The notes beneath the pieces were generated by a model that was given only the letters and a program-made list of their open reading frames with translations, made no database searches and was not told where the DNA came from. Made by a program: the position numbers and the translations under genes. Below are positions 6,899 through 13,973 of a stretch of 19,360 nucleotides of DNA, one piece after another (within the stretch, counting starts at the first letter, position 1; every line of letters begins with the position of its first letter). This stretch comes from JBGFRR01 sp041695045 (GTDB taxonomy: Bacteria; Bacteroidota; Ignavibacteria; UBA10030): NCBI GenBank assembly GCA_041695045.1, contig JBGFRR010000115.1:1-19360 (forward strand), read 5' to 3'.

Positions 6899-8224
6899 TT
6901 ACAACCCGTACTTCTTGCGTTTGCGCCAGAGTGTTGCGGGATCGACGCCTAATAACTCCGCCGCCTCGCTGAGGTCCTTCGTTACTTGGAGCACACGCTT
7001 GATGTGGAGTTTTTCCACCTCTTCAAGCGAGAGCGGCCTTTCCTGTGCAGCAACAGAGCGAATTTCCTCAGGCAAGTGCTCAAGCTCGATCACCCCATTG
7101 ACAGCAAGCAGCACTGCTCGCTGGAGGGTGTTTTCTAATTCACGCACGTTCCCACTCCAACGATACGCCCGGAGGGCCTTCATGGCGTCAGGAGAAAGCG
7201 TGAGGGGATGATCGTTCGAGTACTTTGCCAGAAAATGTTGGATGAGGAGTGGGATATCTTCCGGCCGCTCGCGGAGCGGAAACAAACGAACCCGCATTCC
7301 ATTCAACCGGTAGAAGAGGTCGGCTCGGAACGTTCCTTCCCGCAACGCTTCGTCAAGATTCCGGTTGGTAGCGGCAATGATGCGAACATCCACCCGCCGC
7401 GTGGTGCTCTCCCCAACCCGCTCGTACTCTTTGCTCTGCAGGACGCGCAGCAGCTTAGCCTGAATGGAAGGAGCAATCTCTGCAATCTCGTCGAGGAAGA
7501 CCGTGCCTCCTTCCGCTACTTCAAACCGACCCTGACGATCCTTCACTGCCCCTGTGAAGGCGCCCTTCACGTGTCCGAACAATTCGCTTTCGAGCAGTTC
7601 CTCCGGCAATGCAGCTGTGTTGACTTTGATGAACGGCTTGTCGGCTCGAGCGCTCTGCTGATGGATACGATGTGCGACGAGCTCCTTCCCCGTGCCGCTC
7701 TCCCCTTCCAACAGAATCGGAAGCATGCTGTCGGCAATCTTCGCGGCAAGGTCGAGTTGTTCACGCATCTTCCGGTTGCGTGTCAGAAATCCTGTTGCCT
7801 TGCCGGGAACGCCAAGCTGCCGGCGGAGGTCGTCCACTTCAACGGTAAGGCGGTGATGCTCCAACGCTCGTTGCGCGAGAAGCTGGAGTTCCTTGAAGTC
7901 GAACGGCTTTACCACATAATGATACGCTCCCTTCCGGATTGCCTCGATGGCGCTCTCGATCGTGCCGTGGGCAGTAACGATGATGACGGATGTCAGCGGC
8001 GCACAGCGTTTCATTTCCGTTAACACCTCGATGCCGTCAATGGGAGACATCTTCAGGTCGACGAACGCGAGGTCGAAGGGTTCTTTCCGGATGATTTCCA
8101 GCGCTTCGTGTGGCTTCGAAACCGGCCGCACAGCGTACCCGATGGCCTCAAAACAAATACTCATGGTCTTGAGGATATTGGGCTCGTCGTCCACGATCAG
8201 AACTTTTGGCGGCCGCTTGCTCAT
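6899..8224 (-). CDS. Sigma-54-dependent NtrC-family response regulator
   Basis: 441 residues with the full NtrC/AtoC layout. The receiver domain (about 8-120) has the acidic pair Asp12/Asp13, phosphorylation site Asp56 (FVDLKM), Thr84 and Lys106. The AAA+ domain has Walker A GESGTGKE at 174-181 and the sigma-54 contact loop GAFTGA at 221-226. A Fis-type helix-turn-helix ends the protein (DLSEAAELLGVDPATLWRKR). It activates transcription at -24/-12 promoters when phosphorylated. It begins four bases inside the sensor kinase gene (ATGA), so the pair is co-translated and the kinase is almost certainly its partner. I saw no convincing -24/-12 promoter in the window, so the targets lie elsewhere or are not obvious. 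Confidence 0.96.
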   Translation of the reverse strand: MSKRPPKVLIVDDEPNILKTMSICFEAIGYAVRPVSKPHEALEIIRKEPFDLAFVDLKMSPIDGIEVLTEMKRCAPLTSVIIVTAHGTIESAIEAIRKGAYHYVVKPFDFKELQLLAQRALEHHRLTVEVDDLRRQLGVPGKATGFLTRNRKMREQLDLAAKIADSMLPILLEGESGTGKELVAHRIHQQSARADKPFIKVNTAALPEELLESELFGHVKGAFTGAVKDRQGRFEVAEGGTVFLDEIAEIAPSIQAKLLRVLQSKEYERVGESTTRRVDVRIIAATNRNLDEALREGTFRADLFYRLNGMRVRLFPLRERPEDIPLLIQHFLAKYSNDHPLTLSPDAMKALRAYRWSGNVRELENTLQRAVLLAVNGVIELEHLPEEIRSVAAQERPLSLEEVEKLHIKRVLQVTKDLSEAAELLGVDPATLWRKRKKYGL

Positions 8225-10065
8225 GCCTCTGCCTGTGGAATGGTAAAATGAAACCGACTTCCCTTCCCGACTTCACTCTCAACCCAGATTCTCCCGCCGT
8301 GCGCTTCGACAACCTGTCGCGCAATCGCTAATCCCAACCCAACGCCGCCGGGTGTGGAATCGTTGGGATGGTTGATCTGAACGAAGCGTTCGAAGATGGA
8401 ATCGAGCGCGTCGGGTGGAATGCCACGACCCGTATCTTCGACCGTAAAGCGCACCATACTGTTCTCCCGACGCACGTCGAGGGTGATTTGTCCCAGCGCC
8501 TGGGTATAGCGCAGCGCGTTGCTGACAAGGTTGGTCAACACCCATGAAAGATGCTGCTCGTCCCCCACGATATGCTGTACCGCAGAATCGACATGGATGT
8601 CGAGGCCGATCTGTTTCTCGCGCAGCGGCAGCCGGAGAGGCTTCAGGCCGGCGTCAACCAGATCATGAACATCGATGGACTGCTTGACCATCTTGTAGCG
8701 ACCCGATTCGAGGCGTGCCAATTCGAGCAGCTCCTTGACGAGCTTCGTCAGCCGTTCGGCGTCGTCTTTCGCTGTGAGCAGCAAATCCCGCTGGCGCTCG
8801 TTAATGGAGCCGAGGATTTCGTTCGAGAAAATGTCGAGGCTCATGTTGAGCGACGTCAGCGGCGTGCGGAGTTCGTGCGAGACGGCAGCGATAAAGTCTG
8901 ACTTGAGCTGGTCCAGATTTTTGAACCGCGTCACATCCTGAAAGAGCGTCACCACACCCTGCACCTCGCCGCGCTCGTTCGTGATCGTTGTCCGTCGTGC
9001 GCGGAAGTAGAACATCTTTCCCTCCTTTACCAGCGTCAGCAACGCATCCTGTTCCTTTCCTGCTTCGTGATGCAGGGCATTCTCGCCCAGAAGTTTTCCC
9101 AACGTTTCATCCTGCACGACATCGTCGATGGGTTTGTTATACCAGTCGTCCCAGCGGATATGGAGCATGGATTTCGCCGCCTGGTTCATCAGCACAAGCC
9201 GCTTTTGTTGGTCTGTAACGATCAGCGGGTCGGCCATGCTTTCGACGATGGCTTCGGATTTCTTCTTCTCGGCGATAAGCTGTGCAATGTTCAGCTCTTC
9301 GTACTGTCGGAGCCGTTCGGTCATTTTGTTGAACTCACGACTCAGCTCTCCGATCTCATCGTCCGTCGTACTCTCGATTTTCTGATCGAGTTGCCCCTGC
9401 GCAATTTGCCGCACCATCTGAGTAAGCTTTTCTGCCGGCCGGAGGACGCTGCGTGTGAATTGAATGGTCGCCCCAAGACTCAAGAGCACCACCAACACCG
9501 CCGTGATATACACGACCTTCGATGCATCCTCGGAGAGTTGTCGCACACGTTGGTCCGTTGCCATGATCCCATCCTGATTCATTTCCAGAAGGCGGAAGCA
9601 ACTCCGCTTGAGTTTGTTCAGAATCGGCTGAACGCTGGTCTCGTGAAACTGCGAAGCACCCCGCCGTGTTCGCGCTGACCGAAGGAGAGAATATAACGAA
9701 TCGGTGGCCGAGACGAAGGAGCGGTAGTCGACCGCAATGCTATTGATGATCGGTTGTTCCTCCGGGACGGCAACGCTCCCTGCGGCAATCTGGAACCAGC
9801 GATGGAATTCCTGCTCGTCCGATTCGATGCGTGCTCTGGCTACGGTATCTCTGGTCGCGAGCAACACCCTCAGGGCATTCTCCTGCCGCTCCAACGCGCG
9901 CACCATATACTGCGCGGCCACAACGCTTCGAACGTTCCCCGAAAGAATACGGCTGACGGAAGTGCTGACTTGCGAGAAGTAATACAGCAGAACAACACTC
10001 GTCACAAGAAAAACACAGAGGAGGGAAAAATACCCGAGGCCGATTTTGTAACGCAGGCTTTTCAT
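8221..10065 (-). CDS. Membrane-bound PAS/HAMP sensor histidine kinase
   Basis: 614 residues from the ATG at 10065 (MKSLRYKIGLGYFSLL); an upstream ATG at 10140 would add 25 residues before the first membrane segment and is less likely. Layout: TM1 about 8-30, a periplasmic helical sensor region of about 150 residues, TM2 about 184-203, HAMP about 204-256, PAS about 268-380, HisKA with His397 in AVSHELRTPLT, then HATPase with the N box (LTNLVSNALRYT), DTGRGIP and GGVGLGLAIARQVVEAHGG. It autophosphorylates His397 and passes phosphate to the regulator encoded directly downstream. The signal is unknown. No good ribosome-binding site precedes the start; instead, the start codon overlaps an ATTGCAAT palindrome that is repeated 16 bases upstream. 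Confidence 0.94.
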   Translation of the reverse strand: MKSLRYKIGLGYFSLLCVFLVTSVVLLYYFSQVSTSVSRILSGNVRSVVAAQYMVRALERQENALRVLLATRDTVARARIESDEQEFHRWFQIAAGSVAVPEEQPIINSIAVDYRSFVSATDSLYSLLRSARTRRGASQFHETSVQPILNKLKRSCFRLLEMNQDGIMATDQRVRQLSEDASKVVYITAVLVVLLSLGATIQFTRSVLRPAEKLTQMVRQIAQGQLDQKIESTTDDEIGELSREFNKMTERLRQYEELNIAQLIAEKKKSEAIVESMADPLIVTDQQKRLVLMNQAAKSMLHIRWDDWYNKPIDDVVQDETLGKLLGENALHHEAGKEQDALLTLVKEGKMFYFRARRTTITNERGEVQGVVTLFQDVTRFKNLDQLKSDFIAAVSHELRTPLTSLNMSLDIFSNEILGSINERQRDLLLTAKDDAERLTKLVKELLELARLESGRYKMVKQSIDVHDLVDAGLKPLRLPLREKQIGLDIHVDSAVQHIVGDEQHLSWVLTNLVSNALRYTQALGQITLDVRRENSMVRFTVEDTGRGIPPDALDSIFERFVQINHPNDSTPGGVGLGLAIARQVVEAHGGRIWVESEVGKGSRFHFTIPQAEA

Positions 10066-10087
10066 TGCAATGGCAATGTATTGCAAT
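10064..10087. promoter_or_regulatory. Paired ATTGCAAT palindromes at the sensor kinase start
   Basis: ATTGCAAT occurs at 10064-10071 and 10080-10087. Each copy is its own reverse complement, and they are spaced 16 bases apart. The first overlaps the likely start codon. This could be an operator or a translational control site, or chance in an AT-rich leader. Confidence 0.3.
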
Positions 10088-10209
10088 TTTGAAGGAAAGA
10101 CAACTGAGGGGTACCGTAGCACTTCGGTGCGCAGGCACAATAATTTCTTTCTAACAGAGGGAGCGCCGTTGTTTGCCGCTCGTTATATGCCGTTGCGCCG
10201 TGAAGGAAC

Positions 10210-10575
10210 TTATTCGAAAAGCTCAGATTGATTGTCGTCTTTGGCTGAGTGAGAAGCTATTGTGAAAACTTCTGGAAAAGACGTGTCCCCAGCAACCTTC
10301 GGAATCAGATCTCGAAGCGATTGATTGAAGATACCGATGGACCATTTTGATCTTTGGACAATCCGAAAGATAAAATCGACAGTTCCGGGATTCCAAGTGG
10401 TTTGGGAGTTTCTGTCAGTTCCGAATGCAACTCCGATTAAGATGTTTCTAACGGTGTCGTGTGGATCGACGACTCTTACTGCGATGAGGAGTTCAGTTAC
10501 AGCGTTTACGTACTTGGGATTGGACTTATATCGCTACAGGAATTCCGATATAGCAGGGGATTTCAGTCGCACCAT
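10210..10575 (-). pseudogene. Decayed reading frame of unknown family between namZ and the kinase
   Basis: The 607 bases between the kinase start and namZ hold no intact gene. On the minus strand a frame starting at ATG 10575 gives MVRLKSPAISEFL, then an in-frame TAG (10536-10534), then 107 open codons to a TAA at 10210. The second part reads like normal protein (for example YVNAVTELLIAVRVVDPHD and WNPGTVDFIFRIVQRSK) but has no ATG. Another frame just upstream (about 10664-10600) gives SLDVWKDFRRISGFRVEDP, which would fit a frameshift. A 60-base sample (10321-10380) has only 22 G+C, below all neighbours sampled. I do not recognise the family. Chance cannot be excluded, since the opposite strand is also partly open. 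Confidence 0.4.
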
Positions 10576-10672
10576 GGGATCTCTTGCGGCAGTGCTCACC
10601 TCACACCTGGATCCTCGACGCGGAAACCTGAAATTCGCCTGAAATCCTTCCAAACGTCAAGGGAACTGTTGC

Positions 10673-11962
10673 TTACTGGTACAACAAATACTGCTCCCGC
10701 AGCCTCTTGAACTGTTCAACTTCTACCTTCCACGAGCCGGCAATCGCATCGGGAGACATGCCTGCGTCAATCGAGAGTCTGAGCTTTGTCGTGCCGGCGA
10801 GGCGGTCGATAGAGCTGACGCGCCACTGCATCTCCGGAAAGAGTCGCTTCGCCGTCGAGAGAATCGCAACACCCGTCCGTACCGGTTCGTAACGGTTGCG
10901 GTCGGTCACGTTCACGAAGATTCCGCCGCACTTGATGCCTCGATGTTTCGGATTCGCTGCGGCGTGGGGAATCTCTTCAGGAGTAAATTCGATAGACTCG
11001 AACCGCACTCCGGGCAGATGCAGCGCATTCAGCTCGTGTGCCCATCGCTTGCCGTCCACCCACGGCGCACCGATGTATTCGAACGGCCGCTCGGTTCCTC
11101 GCCCCTCTGAAAGATTCGTCCCTTCGATGAAGCACGTGCCCGGATACACCGTCGCTGTCCGCAATGTGACCATGTTGGGCGATGGCCGAACCCACTGCAA
11201 TCCCGTCTCATCGTACCACATCGAGCGCTTCCATCCTTCCATTTCAACTACGGTTAAGGTTGCCTTCACCCTTTTGGCCAACCACCCTTCGCCATTGAAC
11301 AACCGCGCGAGCTCCCCGATCGTCATCCCGTGTGCAACGGGAATCGAGTGCAATCCGACGAACGACGCAAGTGTATCCTCGCGAATGAATCCTTCCACCC
11401 ACGTGCCGCGAATCGGGTTGGGACGGTCGAGCACGATGTACGGAATCCCCAGTTCCGCCGCCGCTTCCATCCCGTACGACATCGTGCTGATGTAGGTGTA
11501 GAACCGCGCGCCGATATCTTGTATGTCGAAGATGAGGACATCGACATCCTTCAGCATGTCGGGCGTGGGTTTGCGGACTTGACCGTAGAGGGAATAGACA
11601 GGCAGGCCGGTTTTTGTGTCGGTGCCGTGCTGGATGCTTCTTCCGTCCGGCGCATCGCCGCGGATGCCGTGCTCGGGGCCGAAAAGTACCGTAAGCTTCG
11701 TCCGCTTCTCCTCAAACAGCACATCGGCGAGGTGTTTGTCCCGCTGTACGGGATGCCGAAAAACGGCACCGTTTGAGAGGAGGGCCGAGTGATTGGTGAT
11801 GAGGCCGACGCGTTTTCCTTCGATGAGCGCGAAGTGCTTCTCGAACAGCAAATCGGCACCTGTCTTAACGGCACCGGTTTGAGCAGCAGCGTGCGAGGAA
11901 CAAAAAACGCTCGCAACCATCAGAGCGAGCGCCAGGAGTACTCGATAACGGAGTGGTTTCAT
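10673..11962 (-). CDS. namZ: Exo-beta-N-acetylmuramidase NamZ (DUF1343, GH171)
   Basis: 429 residues with a signal peptide (about 1-27, MKPLRYRVLLALALMVASVF...AAAQ). The DUF1343/GH171 hallmarks are present: VGLITNHSAL at 52-61, FGPEHGIRG around Glu97-His98, DGRSIQHGTDTKTGLPVYSL, DVLIFDIQDIGARFYTYIST, LDRPNPIRG, and later YPGTCFIEGTNLSEGRGTERPF. NamZ removes terminal N-acetylmuramic acid from peptidoglycan chains, alternating with NagZ, which removes the neighbouring N-acetylglucosamine. A GH3 enzyme of that type lies at 4032-5720. The start overlaps the ndk stop by four bases and has GAGG seven bases upstream. Length and motifs look complete. Confidence 0.93.
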   Translation of the reverse strand: MKPLRYRVLLALALMVASVFCSSHAAAQTGAVKTGADLLFEKHFALIEGKRVGLITNHSALLSNGAVFRHPVQRDKHLADVLFEEKRTKLTVLFGPEHGIRGDAPDGRSIQHGTDTKTGLPVYSLYGQVRKPTPDMLKDVDVLIFDIQDIGARFYTYISTMSYGMEAAAELGIPYIVLDRPNPIRGTWVEGFIREDTLASFVGLHSIPVAHGMTIGELARLFNGEGWLAKRVKATLTVVEMEGWKRSMWYDETGLQWVRPSPNMVTLRTATVYPGTCFIEGTNLSEGRGTERPFEYIGAPWVDGKRWAHELNALHLPGVRFESIEFTPEEIPHAAANPKHRGIKCGGIFVNVTDRNRYEPVRTGVAILSTAKRLFPEMQWRVSSIDRLAGTTKLRLSIDAGMSPDAIAGSWKVEVEQFKRLREQYLLYQ

Positions 11963-12390
11963 GATTGTACCTCGACGAGTTCACGTTCTGAGAAAAAGTA
12001 CGCTACTTCAATCGTTCCGTTCTCAGGCGAGTCAGATCCGTGAACAATGTTCTCGCCCTTGTTATCCGCGTAGAGCTTGCGGATCGTTCCCTCTTTCGCC
12101 TCTTTTGGATCGGTGGCGCCGATCAGCTCGCGGAAGTCGGCGACGGCATTCTCCTTTTCCAGCGCAATCGGCATGCACGGGCCGCTCGACATGAACTGCA
12201 CGAGGTCATCGTAGAACGACCTGCCTTTGTGCACAGCATAGAAGCCGCCGGCAGTTTCAGGGGTGAGGCGAATCATCTTCATGCCCCGCACAACGAAGCC
12301 TGCCTGTTGGATGCGGGCGACAACTTCACCGATGAGGTTTTTTCGAACACAATCGGGTTTGAGAATCGCGAGCGTGCGTTCAACTGCCAT
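11959..12390 (-). CDS. ndk: Nucleoside diphosphate kinase
   Basis: 143 residues, full family length. It begins ERTLAILKPDCV, with the conserved Lys11, and carries the catalytic histidine His117 in NIVHGSDS. It transfers the terminal phosphate between nucleoside di- and triphosphates through phospho-His117. AAAGGAG lies upstream of the ATG. sucD ends 38 bases upstream and namZ begins within the last four bases, so ndk and namZ are translationally coupled, an unusual pairing of a cytosolic and an exported enzyme. Confidence 0.97.
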   Translation of the reverse strand: MAVERTLAILKPDCVRKNLIGEVVARIQQAGFVVRGMKMIRLTPETAGGFYAVHKGRSFYDDLVQFMSSGPCMPIALEKENAVADFRELIGATDPKEAKEGTIRKLYADNKGENIVHGSDSPENGTIEVAYFFSERELVEVQS

Positions 12391-12428
12391 GTGGTGGGTC
12401 GCTCCTTTCTCGAATGAATGCAGAATTG

Positions 12429-13487
12429 TTACTTCGATGACTTCTTCTTGTTCGCCGAGAGAATCCTGGTTTTCTTCGCAACGACGCGTCGTCGCAAGCG
12501 TTTCGATGCGCCGGTCGGCCGTTTCGATTGTTTCCGCTTGTTGCTCGATGCCGGTGCAGCCTTCGGAGTCGATGCGGCGGTTCGCGACCGTGCGTTCAGC
12601 GCCTTCTCCGCCGCTTCTCCGATCAGCGCCGGGCTTTCGACTACCATGATGCCGGCTTCTCGCATCGCGGCCATCTTCTCTGCCGCGGTTCCCTTTCCGC
12701 CTGAGATGATCGCGCCCGCATGTCCCATCCGGCGACCCGGCGGCGCAGTCTGTCCGGCAATAAATCCCACGACCGGTTTCCGCACATGCGCCTTGATATA
12801 CTCAGCCGCCTCTTCCTCAGCCGTCCCGCCAATCTCACCGATCATCACAATCGCATCCGTGCCGGGGTCGTTGTTAAAGAGCTTGATCGCGTCGATGAAC
12901 CGCGTCCCAATGACCGGATCGCCGCCGATGCCGATACACGTGGATTGTCCGATGCCGCGCTCGGTGATCTGCCAAACGGCCTCGTATGTTAACGTGCCGC
13001 TACGCGAAATGAGGCCAACGCGCCCGGGCTTGTGAATAAAGCCGGGCATAATACCGACTTTACACTCGCCCGGCGTGATGATGCCGGGGCAGTTGGGACC
13101 GATCATCCTCACGCCATTGGATTTGAGATATTCATACACCTTCACCATATCGCTTGCTGGAATGCCTTCGGTGATCGTGACAATAAGCTTGATGCCGGCA
13201 TCAGCTGCCTCCATGATGGCATCGGGAGCGAATGGGGCAGGTACGAAGATGACGGACGCATCCGCGCCCTCTTTCTCGAGCGCCTCACGAACGGTGTTGA
13301 ACACCGGAACAGCTTTATCGAATTGGTCTCTCTCATTACCACGATACATCGTGCCGCCTTTGCCGGGGGTGACGCCGGCAACGACGCTGGTGCCGTATTC
13401 GATCATTTGCTTGGTGTGGAACGTCCCTTCACCGCCGGTAATGCCCTGAACGACGAGACGGGTGTGTCTGTTAACGAGAATGCTCAT
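12429..13487 (-). CDS. sucD: Succinate-CoA ligase alpha subunit with a basic C-terminal tail
   Basis: 352 residues. Residues 1-299 form a complete SucD: CoA-binding Rossmann part (LVVQGITGGEGTFHTKQM, then TPGKGG), VTITEGIP, IGPNCPGIITP, GRVGLISRSGTLTYE, and the phosphohistidine His256 in MGHAGAI. It makes succinyl-CoA or, in reverse, yields ATP/GTP together with the beta subunit SucC, which is not in the window. The usual family length is about 290; here 53 extra residues (300-352) contain 20 Lys/Arg and no acidic residue. No ribosome-binding site precedes the ATG. The upstream bases belong to the repeat bounding the four-helix-bundle cassette, so native control may have been replaced. Confidence 0.95.
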   Translation of the reverse strand: MSILVNRHTRLVVQGITGGEGTFHTKQMIEYGTSVVAGVTPGKGGTMYRGNERDQFDKAVPVFNTVREALEKEGADASVIFVPAPFAPDAIMEAADAGIKLIVTITEGIPASDMVKVYEYLKSNGVRMIGPNCPGIITPGECKVGIMPGFIHKPGRVGLISRSGTLTYEAVWQITERGIGQSTCIGIGGDPVIGTRFIDAIKLFNNDPGTDAIVMIGEIGGTAEEEAAEYIKAHVRKPVVGFIAGQTAPPGRRMGHAGAIISGGKGTAAEKMAAMREAGIMVVESPALIGEAAEKALNARSRTAASTPKAAPASSNKRKQSKRPTGASKRLRRRVVAKKTRILSANKKKSSK

Positions 13488-13508
13488 GGAAAGTGATAAG
13501 TAATAGGT

Positions 13509-13522
13509 GATACGTGATAGGT
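13509..13522. repeat. Left inverted repeat of the cassette
   Basis: 14-base perfect inverted match to 13936-13949. The neighbouring bases repeat parts of the motif (TAATAGGTGATACGTGATAGG). It lies 22 bases from the sucD start codon. Confidence 0.7.
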
Positions 13523-13542
13523 TGGTTTGGCGGAAAACATAC

Positions 13543-13905
13543 TCAAGAGGCGATGCTTCGGATCAATCCGCTTAACAATCTTTCTATGACAGAAAGATCT
13601 TCATTGATTTCTGTTTCAGTTTTTTGTGTGAGAAAACCAAGTCTCGAAGATATTTCAACTTGAGCGTCAATCTCGCTCAGCGAACTTTGAGCTATGTTGA
13701 GAAAGTGTAGCTTCTCCTTCTTTGTTCGTCGGGTTAATCCTTCCGAGATATTTGATGGAACGGAAACAGCTGCCCGTCGGAGTTGAGACTTTAGTCCAAA
13801 CTCCTCTTCTCTCGGATAGTGTTTGGTAATCTCATAAATTCTGACGACAAGGTCGATTGCCTTTGACCAGAGATGAAGCTTCTTGTGTGGTTTCTGTCTT
13901 TCCAT
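13543..13905 (-). CDS. Four-helix-bundle protein (TIGR02436/S23-like)
   Basis: 120 residues from the ATG at 13905, chosen because AAGGGGG stands eight bases upstream; ATGs at 13932 and 13944 are possible but lie in or beside the repeat. Family hallmarks: LHLWSKAIDLVVRIYEIT, the central SQLRRAAVSVPSNISEG, then KEKLHFLNIAQSSLSEIDAQ and SSRLGFL. Members fold as a four-helix bundle and form pentamers; some are encoded in intervening sequences of 23S rRNA genes, and the Avd protein of retroelements is related. The cellular function is not established. It is enclosed by inverted repeats, interrupting the gatA-sucD row. Confidence 0.9.
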   Translation of the reverse strand: MERQKPHKKLHLWSKAIDLVVRIYEITKHYPREEEFGLKSQLRRAAVSVPSNISEGLTRRTKKEKLHFLNIAQSSLSEIDAQVEISSRLGFLTQKTETEINEDLSVIERLLSGLIRSIAS

Positions 13906-13935
13906 GATAGTTACCCCCTTCTTGTTTGACATATT

Positions 13936-13949
13936 ACCTATCACGTATC
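13936..13949. repeat. Right inverted repeat of the cassette
   Basis: Perfect inverted partner of 13509-13522. It lies 24 bases from the gatA stop codon. Confidence 0.7.
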
Positions 13950-13973
13950 TTTATCAGAATCCTTGCTTCATGC

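Larger units (their letters stand above)
13494..13956. mobile_element. Four-helix-bundle gene cassette bounded by inverted repeats
   Basis: GATACGTGATAGGT at 13509-13522 is exactly inverted at 13936-13949. Outside them TGATAAG (13494-13500) and CTTTATCA (13949-13956) extend the match with a gap. The unit, about 460 bp, encloses only the four-helix-bundle gene and sits between gatA and sucD in a row of housekeeping genes. It looks like an inserted cassette. No transposase is inside, so mobility would need enzymes acting from elsewhere. Confidence 0.6.

Noticed and set aside
7208..8023. Long plus-strand frame (271 codons) opposite the response regulator, and similar long antisense frames opposite the kinase and gatA
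   Set aside because: They lie entirely antisense to genes with complete conserved domains; they are shadows of GC-rich codon use.
10072..10086. TGGCAATGTATTGCA as a sigma-54 promoter
   Set aside because: The spacing between GG and GC is one base short and it points away from the kinase gene.
10325..10642. Plus-strand 105-codon frame opposite the decayed gene
   Set aside because: The amino-acid sequence shows no recognisable pattern and no ribosome-binding site. The minus-strand reading looks more protein-like.
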